Shown here piece by piece: positions 27,504-36,293 of a DNA stretch of 64,000 nt. The notes under the pieces are model-generated. The model saw only the letters and a program-made list of their open reading frames with translations, searched no databases and was not told the origin of the DNA. Source of the stretch: Parazoarcus communis (GTDB lineage Bacteria; Pseudomonadota; Gammaproteobacteria; Burkholderiales; Rhodocyclaceae); the NCBI RefSeq assembly GCF_003111645.1, contig NZ_CP022187.1:1426001-1490000 (forward strand), written 5' to 3'. The translations under genes were made by a program, and so were the position numbers. How positions within the stretch are numbered: position 1 is the first letter of the stretch; every line of letters begins with the position of its first letter.

Positions 27504-28109
27504 ATGAACACGCCCGGTCTCGCTTCCACCCTGCCCGATCACGGCCCGGTCGCCGAACAACGACTTGCCGGCGATCTGGCGATCTGGATCTTCATCCTCG
27601 CCGAACTGCTGGCCTTCGGTGTGTTCTTCGCCGCCTACGCCTTCACGCGTGCCAACCACATCGAACTGTTCGATGCCGAGCAGCAGGCGCTGCACCGTGG
27701 GGCCGGCGCGCTCAACACCGTGGTGCTGCTGACCGCGAGCTACTTCGTGGTACGCGCGGTGCAGGCGGCCGAACAGCGGGCTTCAGCGCTGTCCGCACGC
27801 TGGCTGCTGGGCGCAATCGCCTGCGGCAGTGGCTTCGTCATCGTCAAGCTGACCGAATACTCGGCTGCGTTCGAACAGGGCATCAGCCTGTCGAGCAGTC
27901 CATTTCACATGTTCTACCTGTCACTCACCTTCTTCCACTTCATGCACGTCATCCTCGGCATGGTGATTCTTGCCGCGCTGTGGCAGGGCGCGCGCAGGGG
28001 TCGCTACCAGCCTGGCGACATGAACGGTCTCGAAACCGGCGCGGCCTACTGGCACATGGTGGATCTGGTGTGGCTCATCCTGTTCCCGCTCGTCTATGTC
28101 ATCCACTGA
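27504..28109 (+). CDS. norE: NorE, cytochrome c oxidase subunit III-like accessory protein
   Basis: A 201-residue, five-helix membrane protein of the COX3 family. Signatures are GDLAIWIFILAELLAFGVFF and the FHMFYLSLTFFHFMHVILGM segment. NorE is not a core Nor subunit but improves NO reductase activity in other denitrifiers. No Shine-Dalgarno precedes the ATG, and the predicted transcription start is one base upstream, so the mRNA may be leaderless. It overlaps norF by 14 bases and heads the norEFQ-...-norD-dnr operon. Confidence 0.9.
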   Translation: MNTPGLASTLPDHGPVAEQRLAGDLAIWIFILAELLAFGVFFAAYAFTRANHIELFDAEQQALHRGAGALNTVVLLTASYFVVRAVQAAEQRASALSARWLLGAIACGSGFVIVKLTEYSAAFEQGISLSSSPFHMFYLSLTFFHFMHVILGMVILAALWQGARRGRYQPGDMNGLETGAAYWHMVDLVWLILFPLVYVIH

Positions 28110-28395
28110 AAACCGCCCGGCCGTCATGCACGGCACACCGCGTCGCGCCACCCTGCTGTGGGCGGCGCTGACCGTCGCCACCCTGCTTACCTGGTGGGTC
28201 GGCGAAGGCGGTGCCGCCGGCCCTGCCATCGTGGCCCTGCTGGCAGCGATCTCGATCATCAAGGGCAGCATCGTCATCCTCGACTTCATGGCCTTGCGCC
28301 ATGCGCCGCTGATGTGGCGCCTGATCACCCTCGGCTGGATCACCCTCGTCTGGGTTCTGATCGGCCTCGCCTACTGGAAGGGATTTTACCAATGA
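28096..28395 (+). CDS. norF: NorF, COX4-like small membrane protein
   Basis: 99 residues with three hydrophobic helices (ATLLWAALTVATLLTWWV, IVALLAAISIIKGSIVILDF, LITLGWITLVWVLIGLAYW), matching the prokaryotic cytochrome c oxidase subunit IV-like family found as NorF. It is translationally coupled to norE (14-base overlap) and to norQ (ATGA). An assembly or stability role for cNor is expected from relatives. Confidence 0.87.
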   Translation: MSSTENRPAVMHGTPRRATLLWAALTVATLLTWWVGEGGAAGPAIVALLAAISIIKGSIVILDFMALRHAPLMWRLITLGWITLVWVLIGLAYWKGFYQ

Positions 28396-29192
28396 AGCTC
28401 GAAACGCCGAATCTCGACAACCCGTTCTATCAGCCGGCAGGCAACGAGGTGGATGTCTTCGAGCAGGCCTGGAAGAACCGCCTGCCGCTGCTGATCAAGG
28501 GCCCGACCGGTTGCGGCAAGACCCGCTTCGTCGCGCATATGGCGGCACGCCTTGGCTTGCCGCTCTACACCGTGGCCTGCCACGACGACCTCACCGCCGC
28601 CGACCTGGTCGGCCGCCACCTGATCGGCGATGGCAAGACCGTCTGGTGCGACGGCCCGCTGACCCGCTCGGTGCGTGAAGGCGGCATCTGCTATCTGGAC
28701 GAGGTGGTCGAGGCGCGCAAGGACACCACCGTGGTGCTGCATCCGCTTGCCGACGACCGCCGCATCCTGCCGATCGACCGCACCGGCGAACTGCTGCAGG
28801 CGCCACCCTCCTTCATGCTGGTGGTGTCCTACAACCCCGGCTATCAGAACCTGCTCAAGGGCATGAAGCCCTCCACCCGCCAGCGCTTCGTCAGCCTGCG
28901 CTTCGACTTCCCCGCGCCGGCGCAGGAAGAAGCCATCCTGATCGGTGAAACCGCCTGCGCCCCCGATCTCGCCCGGCGTCTGGTCGGCATTGCCGGTGCC
29001 CTGCGCGCACTCAAGGATCGCGACCTCGAGGAGGCCGCGAGCACCCGTCTGCTGATCTATGCTGCGCTGCTGATCAAGGAGGGGATGGATCCGGTTGCCG
29101 CCTGCCGCTCAGCCATCGTCGAGAGCCTCACCGACGACGTCGAAACCGTTGAAGCGCTGATGGAAGTGGTTGCCGCCACTTTCGGCCGCTGA
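28392..29192 (+). CDS. norQ: NorQ, MoxR-type AAA+ ATPase
   Basis: A 266-residue CbbQ/NorQ ATPase that works with NorD to mature NO reductase, probably by inserting the non-heme iron. The Walker A GPTGCGKT is at residues 37-44 and the Walker B-like ICYLDEV near 100. The sensor region VVSYNPGYQNLLKGMKPSTRQRF is characteristic of the family. The start at 28392 overlaps the norF stop; earlier in-frame starts lie inside norF. Confidence 0.95.
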   Translation: MKLETPNLDNPFYQPAGNEVDVFEQAWKNRLPLLIKGPTGCGKTRFVAHMAARLGLPLYTVACHDDLTAADLVGRHLIGDGKTVWCDGPLTRSVREGGICYLDEVVEARKDTTVVLHPLADDRRILPIDRTGELLQAPPSFMLVVSYNPGYQNLLKGMKPSTRQRFVSLRFDFPAPAQEEAILIGETACAPDLARRLVGIAGALRALKDRDLEEAASTRLLIYAALLIKEGMDPVAACRSAIVESLTDDVETVEALMEVVAATFGR

Positions 29193-29216
29193 TCGCGGCC
29201 GCGGGCGGAACAGCAC

Positions 29217-29624
29217 ATGGCCATCGAACGCAGTGATCCGCTCAAGAATCTGATGCCGGGACCGCCCATCGCGGTCGCCGCCGAGGCCTTGTTCATCATC
29301 AACCTGATGCTGCTGCCGGGCATCGCCTTCATTGCGCTGGTGGTGATGTGGGTGATGCATGGCAAGCACCCCGACCCACTGGTGCGCAACCACCTGCGTC
29401 AGACGGTGGTGACCTGTCTGTGGGGGGGCAGTCTGCTGGTGTCGATCAGCGTGGGCATCTTCCTGCTGGGTGGCTTCGACAACCCGTGGTCGTGGGTGAT
29501 CGGGGTGCTGTACTTCACGCTCTTTCACGCCGGGCTGATCCTGCTGGGCGTGATGGGCCTGGTCCGCGCAATCAATGGCCGCACCTGGCGTTACCCGGTG
29601 TTCGGCCCCCGCCGCGATGACTGA
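29217..29624 (+). CDS. DUF4870-like membrane protein in the nor operon
   Basis: 135 residues with three hydrophobic helices. HPDPLVRNHLRQTVVTCLWGG and the C-terminal MGLVRAINGRTWRYPVFGP recall DUF4870/Tic20-like proteins. It starts 24 bases after norQ and overlaps the polyferredoxin gene by 8 bases. It probably contributes to Nor assembly, but there is no direct sequence evidence for any activity. Confidence 0.75.
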   Translation: MAIERSDPLKNLMPGPPIAVAAEALFIINLMLLPGIAFIALVVMWVMHGKHPDPLVRNHLRQTVVTCLWGGSLLVSISVGIFLLGGFDNPWSWVIGVLYFTLFHAGLILLGVMGLVRAINGRTWRYPVFGPRRDD

Positions 29625-30651
29625 GGCTGCAGTGACGTCTGCCGCATCTGCCCACGCCAAGGGCAAGGCTGCGCGCGTCATCCCGATTGCGGTCGAGGGG
29701 CGCACGCCGCCGCGCGCGCTGCAGCGCCGGCGTCTGCTGTTTCAGGTGGGCTTTTTCCTGCTTTTCATCCTGGCACCGGTGTTCGATCTGTTCCGCTACG
29801 ATCTCGACGCCGGTCACGCCTGGCTGCTCGGCTTCGAATGGCGTCTCGGGCTCGACGACTTCCTGGCCGGGCGCATCGGTGCGCTCGAAGCCGGAGCCAA
29901 CGTCCTGCTGCGTCTGTTCGTGCCGATTCTTGTCGGTGCGGGCGCCTTCCTCTATGTCGCGTGGCGCTGGGGGCGGCTTTACTGCGGCTGGCTGTGCCCG
30001 CACTTCTCGGTGGTCGAGACCATCAACACGCTGATGCTGCGCGCCTCGGGAAAGCCCAGCGTATGGGAAAAGGCGCCCATCACACCGTGGTTGCCCGCTG
30101 GCGGCAAACGCAAACCGGATGCGCGCTGGTGGGGCCTGGTCGTACCCGCGGCAGTCGCCTTCGCGTTCACCTGGGCCGTGGTCTTCCTGACCTATCTGCT
30201 GCCGCCGGGCGAGGTGTATGGAAACCTCATCCACGGCACGCTCACGCGAAACCAGACGATCTTCATCCTTGCCACCACCACGGTGCTGTCGATGGAGTTT
30301 CTGTTCGCACGCCATCTGTTCTGCCGCTACGCCTGCGCGGTCGGGCTGTTTCAGAGTCTGGCATGGATGAGCAACCCGAAGGCAATGGTGGTCGGTTTCC
30401 TGCGCGCACGGGCAAGCGACTGCAGCACCTGCCTGCCCGAAAAGCAGTCGGCCTGCGATGCGGTATGCCCGATGCGGCTCACTCCTCGCAACATCAAGCG
30501 CCACATGTTTACCTGCACCCAGTGTGCGCAATGCGTCGATGCCTGCGGCGAAACCCAGGCCGACAACCCGGACGGTCCCTTGCTGCACTGGGTCAGTGAC
30601 GAGGCCGCGAGGCAGAACGAAGCCGGTTTTCGCGCCGGCAGGGAGCGCTAG
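29617..30651 (+). CDS. CcoG/NapH-like membrane polyferredoxin
   Basis: 344 residues, with four or five helices and cytoplasmic iron-sulfur sites. RLYCGWLCPHFSVVE is the CcoG/RdxA-type motif in the membrane region. C-terminal clusters are CSTCLPEKQSACDAVCP and CTQCAQCVDACGE, enough cysteines for two [4Fe-4S] centres. CcoG handles copper for cbb3 oxidase; a relative placed between norQ and norD suggests electron delivery or metal reduction during NO reductase assembly (inference). The start at 29617 overlaps the preceding stop region. The gene is 3 bases before norD. Confidence 0.85.
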   Translation: MTEAAVTSAASAHAKGKAARVIPIAVEGRTPPRALQRRRLLFQVGFFLLFILAPVFDLFRYDLDAGHAWLLGFEWRLGLDDFLAGRIGALEAGANVLLRLFVPILVGAGAFLYVAWRWGRLYCGWLCPHFSVVETINTLMLRASGKPSVWEKAPITPWLPAGGKRKPDARWWGLVVPAAVAFAFTWAVVFLTYLLPPGEVYGNLIHGTLTRNQTIFILATTTVLSMEFLFARHLFCRYACAVGLFQSLAWMSNPKAMVVGFLRARASDCSTCLPEKQSACDAVCPMRLTPRNIKRHMFTCTQCAQCVDACGETQADNPDGPLLHWVSDEAARQNEAGFRAGRER

Positions 30652-30654
30652 GCC

Positions 30655-32577
30655 ATGGAAGAAGTCGTCGGCAAACTCTGGCACCGGCTCGTGACCCGCG
30701 CCGCCGGCGGCAGTTTCCCGGAAGCCGCGGTGACCCTCAAGGAAACCGGGCGCTCGGTGGGCGTGCTGTTTCGCGCGCTCGGCGGCGACGGTGGCCTGCG
30801 CGTTGCAGCATCTGCCGCGGATACGCACGGCGCACGCCGCAGCTGGCTGGCGCGCCTTGCGGGCAGTGGCGAGAAACTGGCGCGCGCGAGCATGGACGAA
30901 AACACCCTGCGCCTGCCGCCGCAGATCGACGCCTTTGCCGACCGCGACCTGAACCGTGAGCTCTACCTGTGGCTGTCGGCACTTGCCGCCGCCCACGCCG
31001 AAATGGCGCAGATGCCGCCCGACGATGCGGGAAGCACCGGCCACAGTCACGCCGGGCACAGTCAGGAAACGCGCGAGTTGCTGCTCAACCAGCGCGCCGT
31101 GCGGCACACGCTGGCACGCTGGCCGGGCCTCGTTCCGCGCTACCGGCGCCTGGCCGCGGCCACGCTTGCGCAGCGCCCCGACCCGGCAAAGCTGCCGCCA
31201 TCCGAGGGCGAACGCGAGCGCGCGCTGCGCCGCGCCATCGACGACCCAGGCAGCGTGAGCGCGCTGCCGCCGGTTGAGGCCGATGCACCTTCGGCACAAC
31301 CGGTGCTGCTGTGGCTGACGCTGCCGGCCGCACGGGCGCCCGAGCCCGCGCGCAGTGCCGGCCAGGACGGCAAACAGGGCGAGACTCCACTGGGCGGATC
31401 GGGCAAGCCCGACGAGACCGAGCACACTGCGCACAAGGCCGAACGGGTCGATGCACCGCCCGAGAAGCACGGCCTGCTGATGTTCTTCCGCGCCGAAAGC
31501 CTGCTGTCGGTTGCGGAATTCATCAAGGTCAATCGCAGCGAAGACGACGACCCCGATCCAAATGCGGCCGCCGCTGCCGCCAATCTCGATCAGCTGTCGC
31601 TGACGCGCGACGGCGAACGCACCGCATCGAAAGTGCGATTCGACCTCGATCTGCCCTCTGCAGCCGAGGACGACGTCGTGCTCGGCGCAGGCATCCCCTT
31701 GCCGGAATGGGATTACCGCAAGAGCCGTCTGCTGGAGGATCACGTGCGCCTGCTGGAGATGGCCGCCGCTGCCGACGATCCGCGCGCGGCCCCGGTGCCG
31801 CTGCCCGATCGCCTGCGCCGCACCGCACGCCGGCTGCACCAGCAGTTCTCGATGCTGCAGCCCGGACGGCGCTGGATCAAGGGCCAGGTTGACGGCAGCG
31901 AACTCGACATCGACGCCGTCGTGCGCTCATCCACCGACCGCGCCTGCGGCAGACAGGGCAGCGACCAGCTGTGGCTAACGCTGGAAAAACGCGAGCGCGA
32001 CCTGGCCTGTCTGGCGCTTGCAGACCTGTCGCTCTCCACCGACACCTGGATCTCAAGCGAAGCCCGCGTCATCGACGTCATCCGCGACAGTCTGCTGCTG
32101 TTCGGCGAGGCCTTGTCGGCCACCGGCGACCGCTTTGCGCTGTGCGGCTTCTCCTCGGTGAAGCGCAACAACGTGCGCTTCCACCACCTGAAGCGTTTTG
32201 ACGACCGCTTCGACGACCGCATCCGCGGCCGCATCTCCGCCATCAAGCCCGGCTATTACACCCGGCTCGGTGCCGCCATCCGCCATGCGACCAGCCTGCT
32301 CGACGGCCAGCGTGCCAGCCGCCGCATCCTGCTCATCCTGTCGGACGGCAAGCCCAACGACCTCGATCTGTACGACGGTCGCTACGGCATCGAAGACACG
32401 CGGATGGCGGTGATCGAGGCCCGCCTGCGCGGCGTGGTGCCGTTCTGCGTCACCATCGACCGCGAGGGTGCGGCCTACCTGCCCCACCTGTTCGGCCCCG
32501 CCGGCTTCGCGGTGATCCGCAAGCCGGAAGAACTCCCGGCCCGCCTGCCGATGTTCTACGCCCAGCTCACGAGGTAA
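30655..32577 (+). CDS. norD: NorD, von Willebrand A-domain maturation factor
   Basis: A 640-residue partner of NorQ. The C-terminal vWA domain carries the metal-site motif DLSLSTD (near 460) and ILSDGKPNDLDLYDGRYGIEDTR. The middle is charged and low in complexity (roughly 230-320, with SEDDDPDPNAAAAAANLD), and the N-terminal third is helical. NorQ/NorD pairs remodel NorB to insert FeB. The gene is within the norEFQ operon and is followed 5 bases later by the Dnr gene. Confidence 0.95.
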   Translation: MEEVVGKLWHRLVTRAAGGSFPEAAVTLKETGRSVGVLFRALGGDGGLRVAASAADTHGARRSWLARLAGSGEKLARASMDENTLRLPPQIDAFADRDLNRELYLWLSALAAAHAEMAQMPPDDAGSTGHSHAGHSQETRELLLNQRAVRHTLARWPGLVPRYRRLAAATLAQRPDPAKLPPSEGERERALRRAIDDPGSVSALPPVEADAPSAQPVLLWLTLPAARAPEPARSAGQDGKQGETPLGGSGKPDETEHTAHKAERVDAPPEKHGLLMFFRAESLLSVAEFIKVNRSEDDDPDPNAAAAAANLDQLSLTRDGERTASKVRFDLDLPSAAEDDVVLGAGIPLPEWDYRKSRLLEDHVRLLEMAAAADDPRAAPVPLPDRLRRTARRLHQQFSMLQPGRRWIKGQVDGSELDIDAVVRSSTDRACGRQGSDQLWLTLEKRERDLACLALADLSLSTDTWISSEARVIDVIRDSLLLFGEALSATGDRFALCGFSSVKRNNVRFHHLKRFDDRFDDRIRGRISAIKPGYYTRLGAAIRHATSLLDGQRASRRILLILSDGKPNDLDLYDGRYGIEDTRMAVIEARLRGVVPFCVTIDREGAAYLPHLFGPAGFAVIRKPEELPARLPMFYAQLTR

Positions 32578-32582
32578 TTGTG

Positions 32583-33350
32583 ATGAACCGCTGTGACGAA
32601 TTCTGCCATGCCGCGATGCAGGACACGGACACCTCGGAACCGGCCGCGCCCGGCGAAAACACGCGCGTCGCCCAGTTGCTCGCCAGTGCCAGCCTGTTTG
32701 CCGGCCTGACCCCAGCCGAGATCGCGCCCTTTGCCCGTGGCGCACGCGAGACCTCGGTCGCCAAGGGTGACATCCTGTTTCACCGCGGCGACGCCTGCAC
32801 CGGCTTCCACCTGATCCTCAGTGGCCAGATCAAGCTCGCCTTCATCTCCGCCGAGGGCAACGAGAAGGTGGTCGAGATCCTGAGCCGGGGCCAGAGCTTC
32901 GGCGAGGCCGTGATGTTCATGGACAAGCCCTACGTGGTGATGGCGCAGGCGCTGACCGACTGCTCGCTGCTGCACATCGCCAAACAGGTGGTATTCGACG
33001 AAATGGGGCGCGACCCGATCTTCTGCCGCAAGATCATCGCCGGCCTGTCACGGCGACTGCATCAGCTGATGAGCGACGTCGAGAGCTACTCGCTGCGCTC
33101 GGGGCGCGACCGCATCATCGGCTACCTCTTGCGCGAGGAAGGCCTGGGCAGTGACGACGACGTCCTCACCACCGGGCCGGTGTCGATCCGGCTGCCGACC
33201 AGCAAGGGCATCATCGCCTCGCGCCTGAACCTGACCCAGGAGCACTTCTCGCGCATTCTCCACGAGCTGATCGAGTCCGGCCTGATCCAGGTTCAGGGCC
33301 GCAACATCCACGTACCGGACCTCGGCCGGCTGCGTGCGACCTTGAGCTAG
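32583..33350 (+). CDS. dnr: Crp/Fnr-family regulator, Dnr/Nnr type
   Basis: 255 residues. The cyclic-nucleotide-fold sensor is at about 30-150 (LFAGLTPAEIAPFARG, HLILSGQIKLAFIS) and a C-terminal helix-turn-helix lies in SKGIIASRLNLTQEHFSRILHEL. The N-terminal four-cysteine set of FNR is absent (only C4 and C8 near the start), so an NO-sensing Dnr role is preferred. ATG 32583 is taken; the GTG at 32580 is a close alternative. It is co-transcribed behind norD and is the likely activator of the TTGAT-N4-ATCAA boxes in this window. Its stop codon overlaps the stop of the convergent exporter gene. Confidence 0.9.
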   Translation: MNRCDEFCHAAMQDTDTSEPAAPGENTRVAQLLASASLFAGLTPAEIAPFARGARETSVAKGDILFHRGDACTGFHLILSGQIKLAFISAEGNEKVVEILSRGQSFGEAVMFMDKPYVVMAQALTDCSLLHIAKQVVFDEMGRDPIFCRKIIAGLSRRLHQLMSDVESYSLRSGRDRIIGYLLREEGLGSDDDVLTTGPVSIRLPTSKGIIASRLNLTQEHFSRILHELIESGLIQVQGRNIHVPDLGRLRATLS

Positions 33351-34576
33351 CGCCGCTCGATGTCGGGCAGCAGGACCGTCAGCAAGCCGATCAGCGGCAG
33401 AAAGGCACACACCTGATAGACGGTCGCGATGTCGGTCGCATCCGCCAGCCGGCCGAGCAGCGCCGCGCCAATGCCGGCAAGCCCGAACGCGATGCCGAAG
33501 AACAGTCCCGATATCGCCCCCACCTTGCCCGGCACGAGCTCCTGCGCGTAGACCAGGATGGCCGAGAATGCCGAGGACAGGATGAGTCCGATCACCACCG
33601 ACAGCACCACGGTCCACATCAGGCCGACGTGCGGCAGCATCAGCGCAAACGGCGCCACGCCCAGGATCGATGCCCAGATCACGCGCTTGCGTCCGATGCG
33701 ATCGCCGACCGGGCCGCCCGCCACCGTGCCCGCGGCAACCGCCAGCAGGAATCCGAACAGGTACATCTGCGCCGTCTGCAGCGGCAGTGCGAACTTCTCC
33801 ATCAGGTAGAAGGTGTAGTAGTTCTGCAGGCTCGCCATGTAGAAAAACTTGGAGAACATCAGCGCCCCCAGCACGGCGAGCGAAACGATGACCTGACGGC
33901 GAGTCAGATTGTTGCCGGGGTGCGCCTTCATGCGCTTGCGGAATCCCGCAACGTGCACTGCGGCCCAGCGCGCTACCTGCGACAGCACCACCACGCCGGT
34001 CAGCGCCGCAAGCGAGAACCAGGCTGCGCTGCCCTGCCCGAAGGGAACGATGATCAGGGCCGCGAGCAGCGGCCCAAGCGCCGTTCCCAGGTTGCCGCCG
34101 ATCTGGAACAAGGACTGCGACAGCCCCGGCCGCGCGCCTGCGGCCATGCGCGCCACCCGCGAGGACTCGGGGTGAAAGATCGACGAGCCGATGCCCACCA
34201 TGGAAGCGGCAAGCAGTACCGCCCCGAAATTCGACGCCTGCGACAGCAGCAACAAGCCCACCAGGGTGAAGCAGCCGCTCATCGGCAACAGCCAGGGTTT
34301 CGGCCTGTGGTCGGTATACAAACCGATCAGCGGTTGCAGCATCGACGCGGTGAACTGGAACGCCAGGGTGATCATGCCGATCTGCGCAAACGAAAAGCCC
34401 AGGCCTTGCTTGAGCATGGGATAGATGGCGAGCAGCACCGACTGCATCATGTCGTTGAGCAGATGCGAGAAGCTGATCGCAGCGATCACCACGAAGGTGG
34501 TGTTGCTCAGCGCATCGTGCACAGGCCCCGGCGCTGCATCGGCAAGCGCAGCGTCGGCGGCGAGAGTCTTTTCCAT
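33347..34576 (-). CDS. Fsr-like MFS transporter (fosmidomycin-resistance family)
   Basis: A 409-residue, 12-TM facilitator. FSHLLNDMMQSVLLAIYPMLK, GIGSSIFHPESSRVAR and GGPVGDRIGRKRVIWASILG are characteristic of the Fsr family. It is divergent from nothing close by and convergent with dnr, the two stop codons sharing the palindrome CTAG. No Dnr box is apparent upstream. The natural substrate is unknown; resistance to fosmidomycin is the best-known activity of a relative. Confidence 0.88.
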   Translation of the reverse strand: MEKTLAADAALADAAPGPVHDALSNTTFVVIAAISFSHLLNDMMQSVLLAIYPMLKQGLGFSFAQIGMITLAFQFTASMLQPLIGLYTDHRPKPWLLPMSGCFTLVGLLLLSQASNFGAVLLAASMVGIGSSIFHPESSRVARMAAGARPGLSQSLFQIGGNLGTALGPLLAALIIVPFGQGSAAWFSLAALTGVVVLSQVARWAAVHVAGFRKRMKAHPGNNLTRRQVIVSLAVLGALMFSKFFYMASLQNYYTFYLMEKFALPLQTAQMYLFGFLLAVAAGTVAGGPVGDRIGRKRVIWASILGVAPFALMLPHVGLMWTVVLSVVIGLILSSAFSAILVYAQELVPGKVGAISGLFFGIAFGLAGIGAALLGRLADATDIATVYQVCAFLPLIGLLTVLLPDIERR

Positions 34577-34718
34577 GAAACGGTCCGCGGTATTGTTCGG
34601 GCATGCAGTTTAAGACGAATATGCTGCGCATACCCGCATTCGATACTGCACACACGCAGTGCCGCCCTGCCGCACGCGTTCACGCGATGCCCGAGGGTGC
34701 GCCTGCCGCATCGGCACG

Positions 34719-36293
34719 CTAGTGGCTGGTGCCCTCGTCGCGGCTGATCTTGTTCCACACGTTGTACTTGCCCACCGGCTTCTTCATCGGCAGCCGCTTC
34801 ACCTCGTCGAGCGTGAGCGCGTCGAGCACGACGATGGCGCCGTCCTGCTCCCACAGGCTGGCCAGTGCGTAACGACCATCCCGGGTGAATTCGATGTGGG
34901 CAAGGGTCTGACCCGGTTCGGCGGTGATCTCCTTCACCACTTCCAGCGTCTGCTTGTCGATCACCTGCAGGATGTGGCTCGCCTCGCGGCTCATCATCGA
35001 ATCGACAAAGGCGTAGCGGCTGTTCTCATGGCTGCGCAGGAAGAATCCCGGGCCGCGGGTCGGGATGCGGCGGACGACCTCCCAGGTCTTCATGTCGATC
35101 ACCGTAACCTCGCCCGACTTGAGGTTGGTGCTCGCCATCACCGTGCGCTCGATGCCGCTGGCGTCGTGCCATGCCCAGGTGATGCCCGACCCGAGGTGCG
35201 GCATGCCGTCCAGCGGCAGACTGGCCACCTTGCGCCGTGCATCCAGATTCACCACCTGCCCCTCGCCCTTGCGCGAGGCACCCATCACCTGACGGTAATC
35301 CTGATCGAAGTAGAAGTCGTCGAGTACATCCTCCAGCGGTGTGCGACGGGCGTTGAGGAAGCCGGGCTTGGCCACGCCCTCCTTCATGCGGTAGTCGTGC
35401 ACATAGCCGTCGTAGATGGGCTCGGCGTTCTCGTCGTAGCTGATCTCCCACAGTTCGGGAATGTCCTTCATTGCAGCGACAAAGCTCTTGCGCGGTGCGG
35501 CGTCATAGACTGCCGAGACACGCGAGCTGCGACTGCCGTCGAGCGTCGTCGCATCCATCACCTTGACCAGATTGAGCTCGGCGTCGAACAGCACCAGATC
35601 CTGCGGCAGGTAGTTGGCCGCGATCACGAAGCGCCCGTCGGACGACACCGCCACGTTGCGGGTGTTGATGCCCGCGCGCACTTCGGCGATGACTTTCAGA
35701 TTCCACAGATCGAACTTGGTGATCCAGCCATCCCGCGAGGCGAAGAACACATAACGCCCGTCGGCAGTGAACTTCGGTCCGCCATGCAGGGCGAAGCGGG
35801 ACTGGAAGCGGTAGATGGGTTCGAGCCTGTCGCCGTCGAGAACCGACACGTGATGGTCGCCGGTTTCCACCACCAGAAAGAGGTTGAGCGAATCGGCGCT
35901 GAACACCGGCGTCGGCGACAGCGTCGCGGGGTCGGTGTGCTGGATGCGCGAGGCGCGGATGTCGGACTCGGTCCATTTGGGCGCCGGCGTGACCGGCGTG
36001 TAGATCCATTCGGCAAGGGCGGCGATCTCGTCCTTGCTCAGGAGCTCGGCAAACGCGGGCATCTGGGTGGCTGCGCGCCCGCCTGTGATGACCTTGACCG
36101 CCTCCCCCTTGCGCAGCCGGGCGAGATTGTCGGGCAGCAGCGCCGGGCCCATGCTGCCCAGACGATCCGCCGCATGACAGGCCGCGCAATGCTGTTGGTA
36201 GTTCCGGGCGGTGGCCGGCGCCCCCTCATCGGCCCAGGCCGGCAGTGCCAGTGCGATCAGCACGGCTGCAATCGATGTCGGCAGGCGCATCAT
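34719..36293 (-). CDS. nirN: NirN, dihydro-heme d1 dehydrogenase (c/d1 cytochrome)
   Basis: 524 residues. A signal peptide (about 1-21, ending ALPAWA) is followed by a class I cytochrome c domain with heme site CAACH near residue 34, then an eight-bladed d1-type propeller related to NirS. NirN performs the last oxidation that makes heme d1 and hands it to NirS. The start at 36293 overlaps the nirJ stop (ATGA). It is separated from the main nir operon by about 17 kb. Confidence 0.93.
   Translation of the reverse strand: MMRLPTSIAAVLIALALPAWADEGAPATARNYQQHCAACHAADRLGSMGPALLPDNLARLRKGEAVKVITGGRAATQMPAFAELLSKDEIAALAEWIYTPVTPAPKWTESDIRASRIQHTDPATLSPTPVFSADSLNLFLVVETGDHHVSVLDGDRLEPIYRFQSRFALHGGPKFTADGRYVFFASRDGWITKFDLWNLKVIAEVRAGINTRNVAVSSDGRFVIAANYLPQDLVLFDAELNLVKVMDATTLDGSRSSRVSAVYDAAPRKSFVAAMKDIPELWEISYDENAEPIYDGYVHDYRMKEGVAKPGFLNARRTPLEDVLDDFYFDQDYRQVMGASRKGEGQVVNLDARRKVASLPLDGMPHLGSGITWAWHDASGIERTVMASTNLKSGEVTVIDMKTWEVVRRIPTRGPGFFLRSHENSRYAFVDSMMSREASHILQVIDKQTLEVVKEITAEPGQTLAHIEFTRDGRYALASLWEQDGAIVVLDALTLDEVKRLPMKKPVGKYNVWNKISRDEGTSH

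Noticed and set aside
29572-31839. 755-codon open frame on the minus strand
   Set aside because: Antisense to the polyferredoxin and norD genes, which have clear motifs. It is rich in Arg, Ala, His and Gln, as expected for the shadow of a GC-rich gene.
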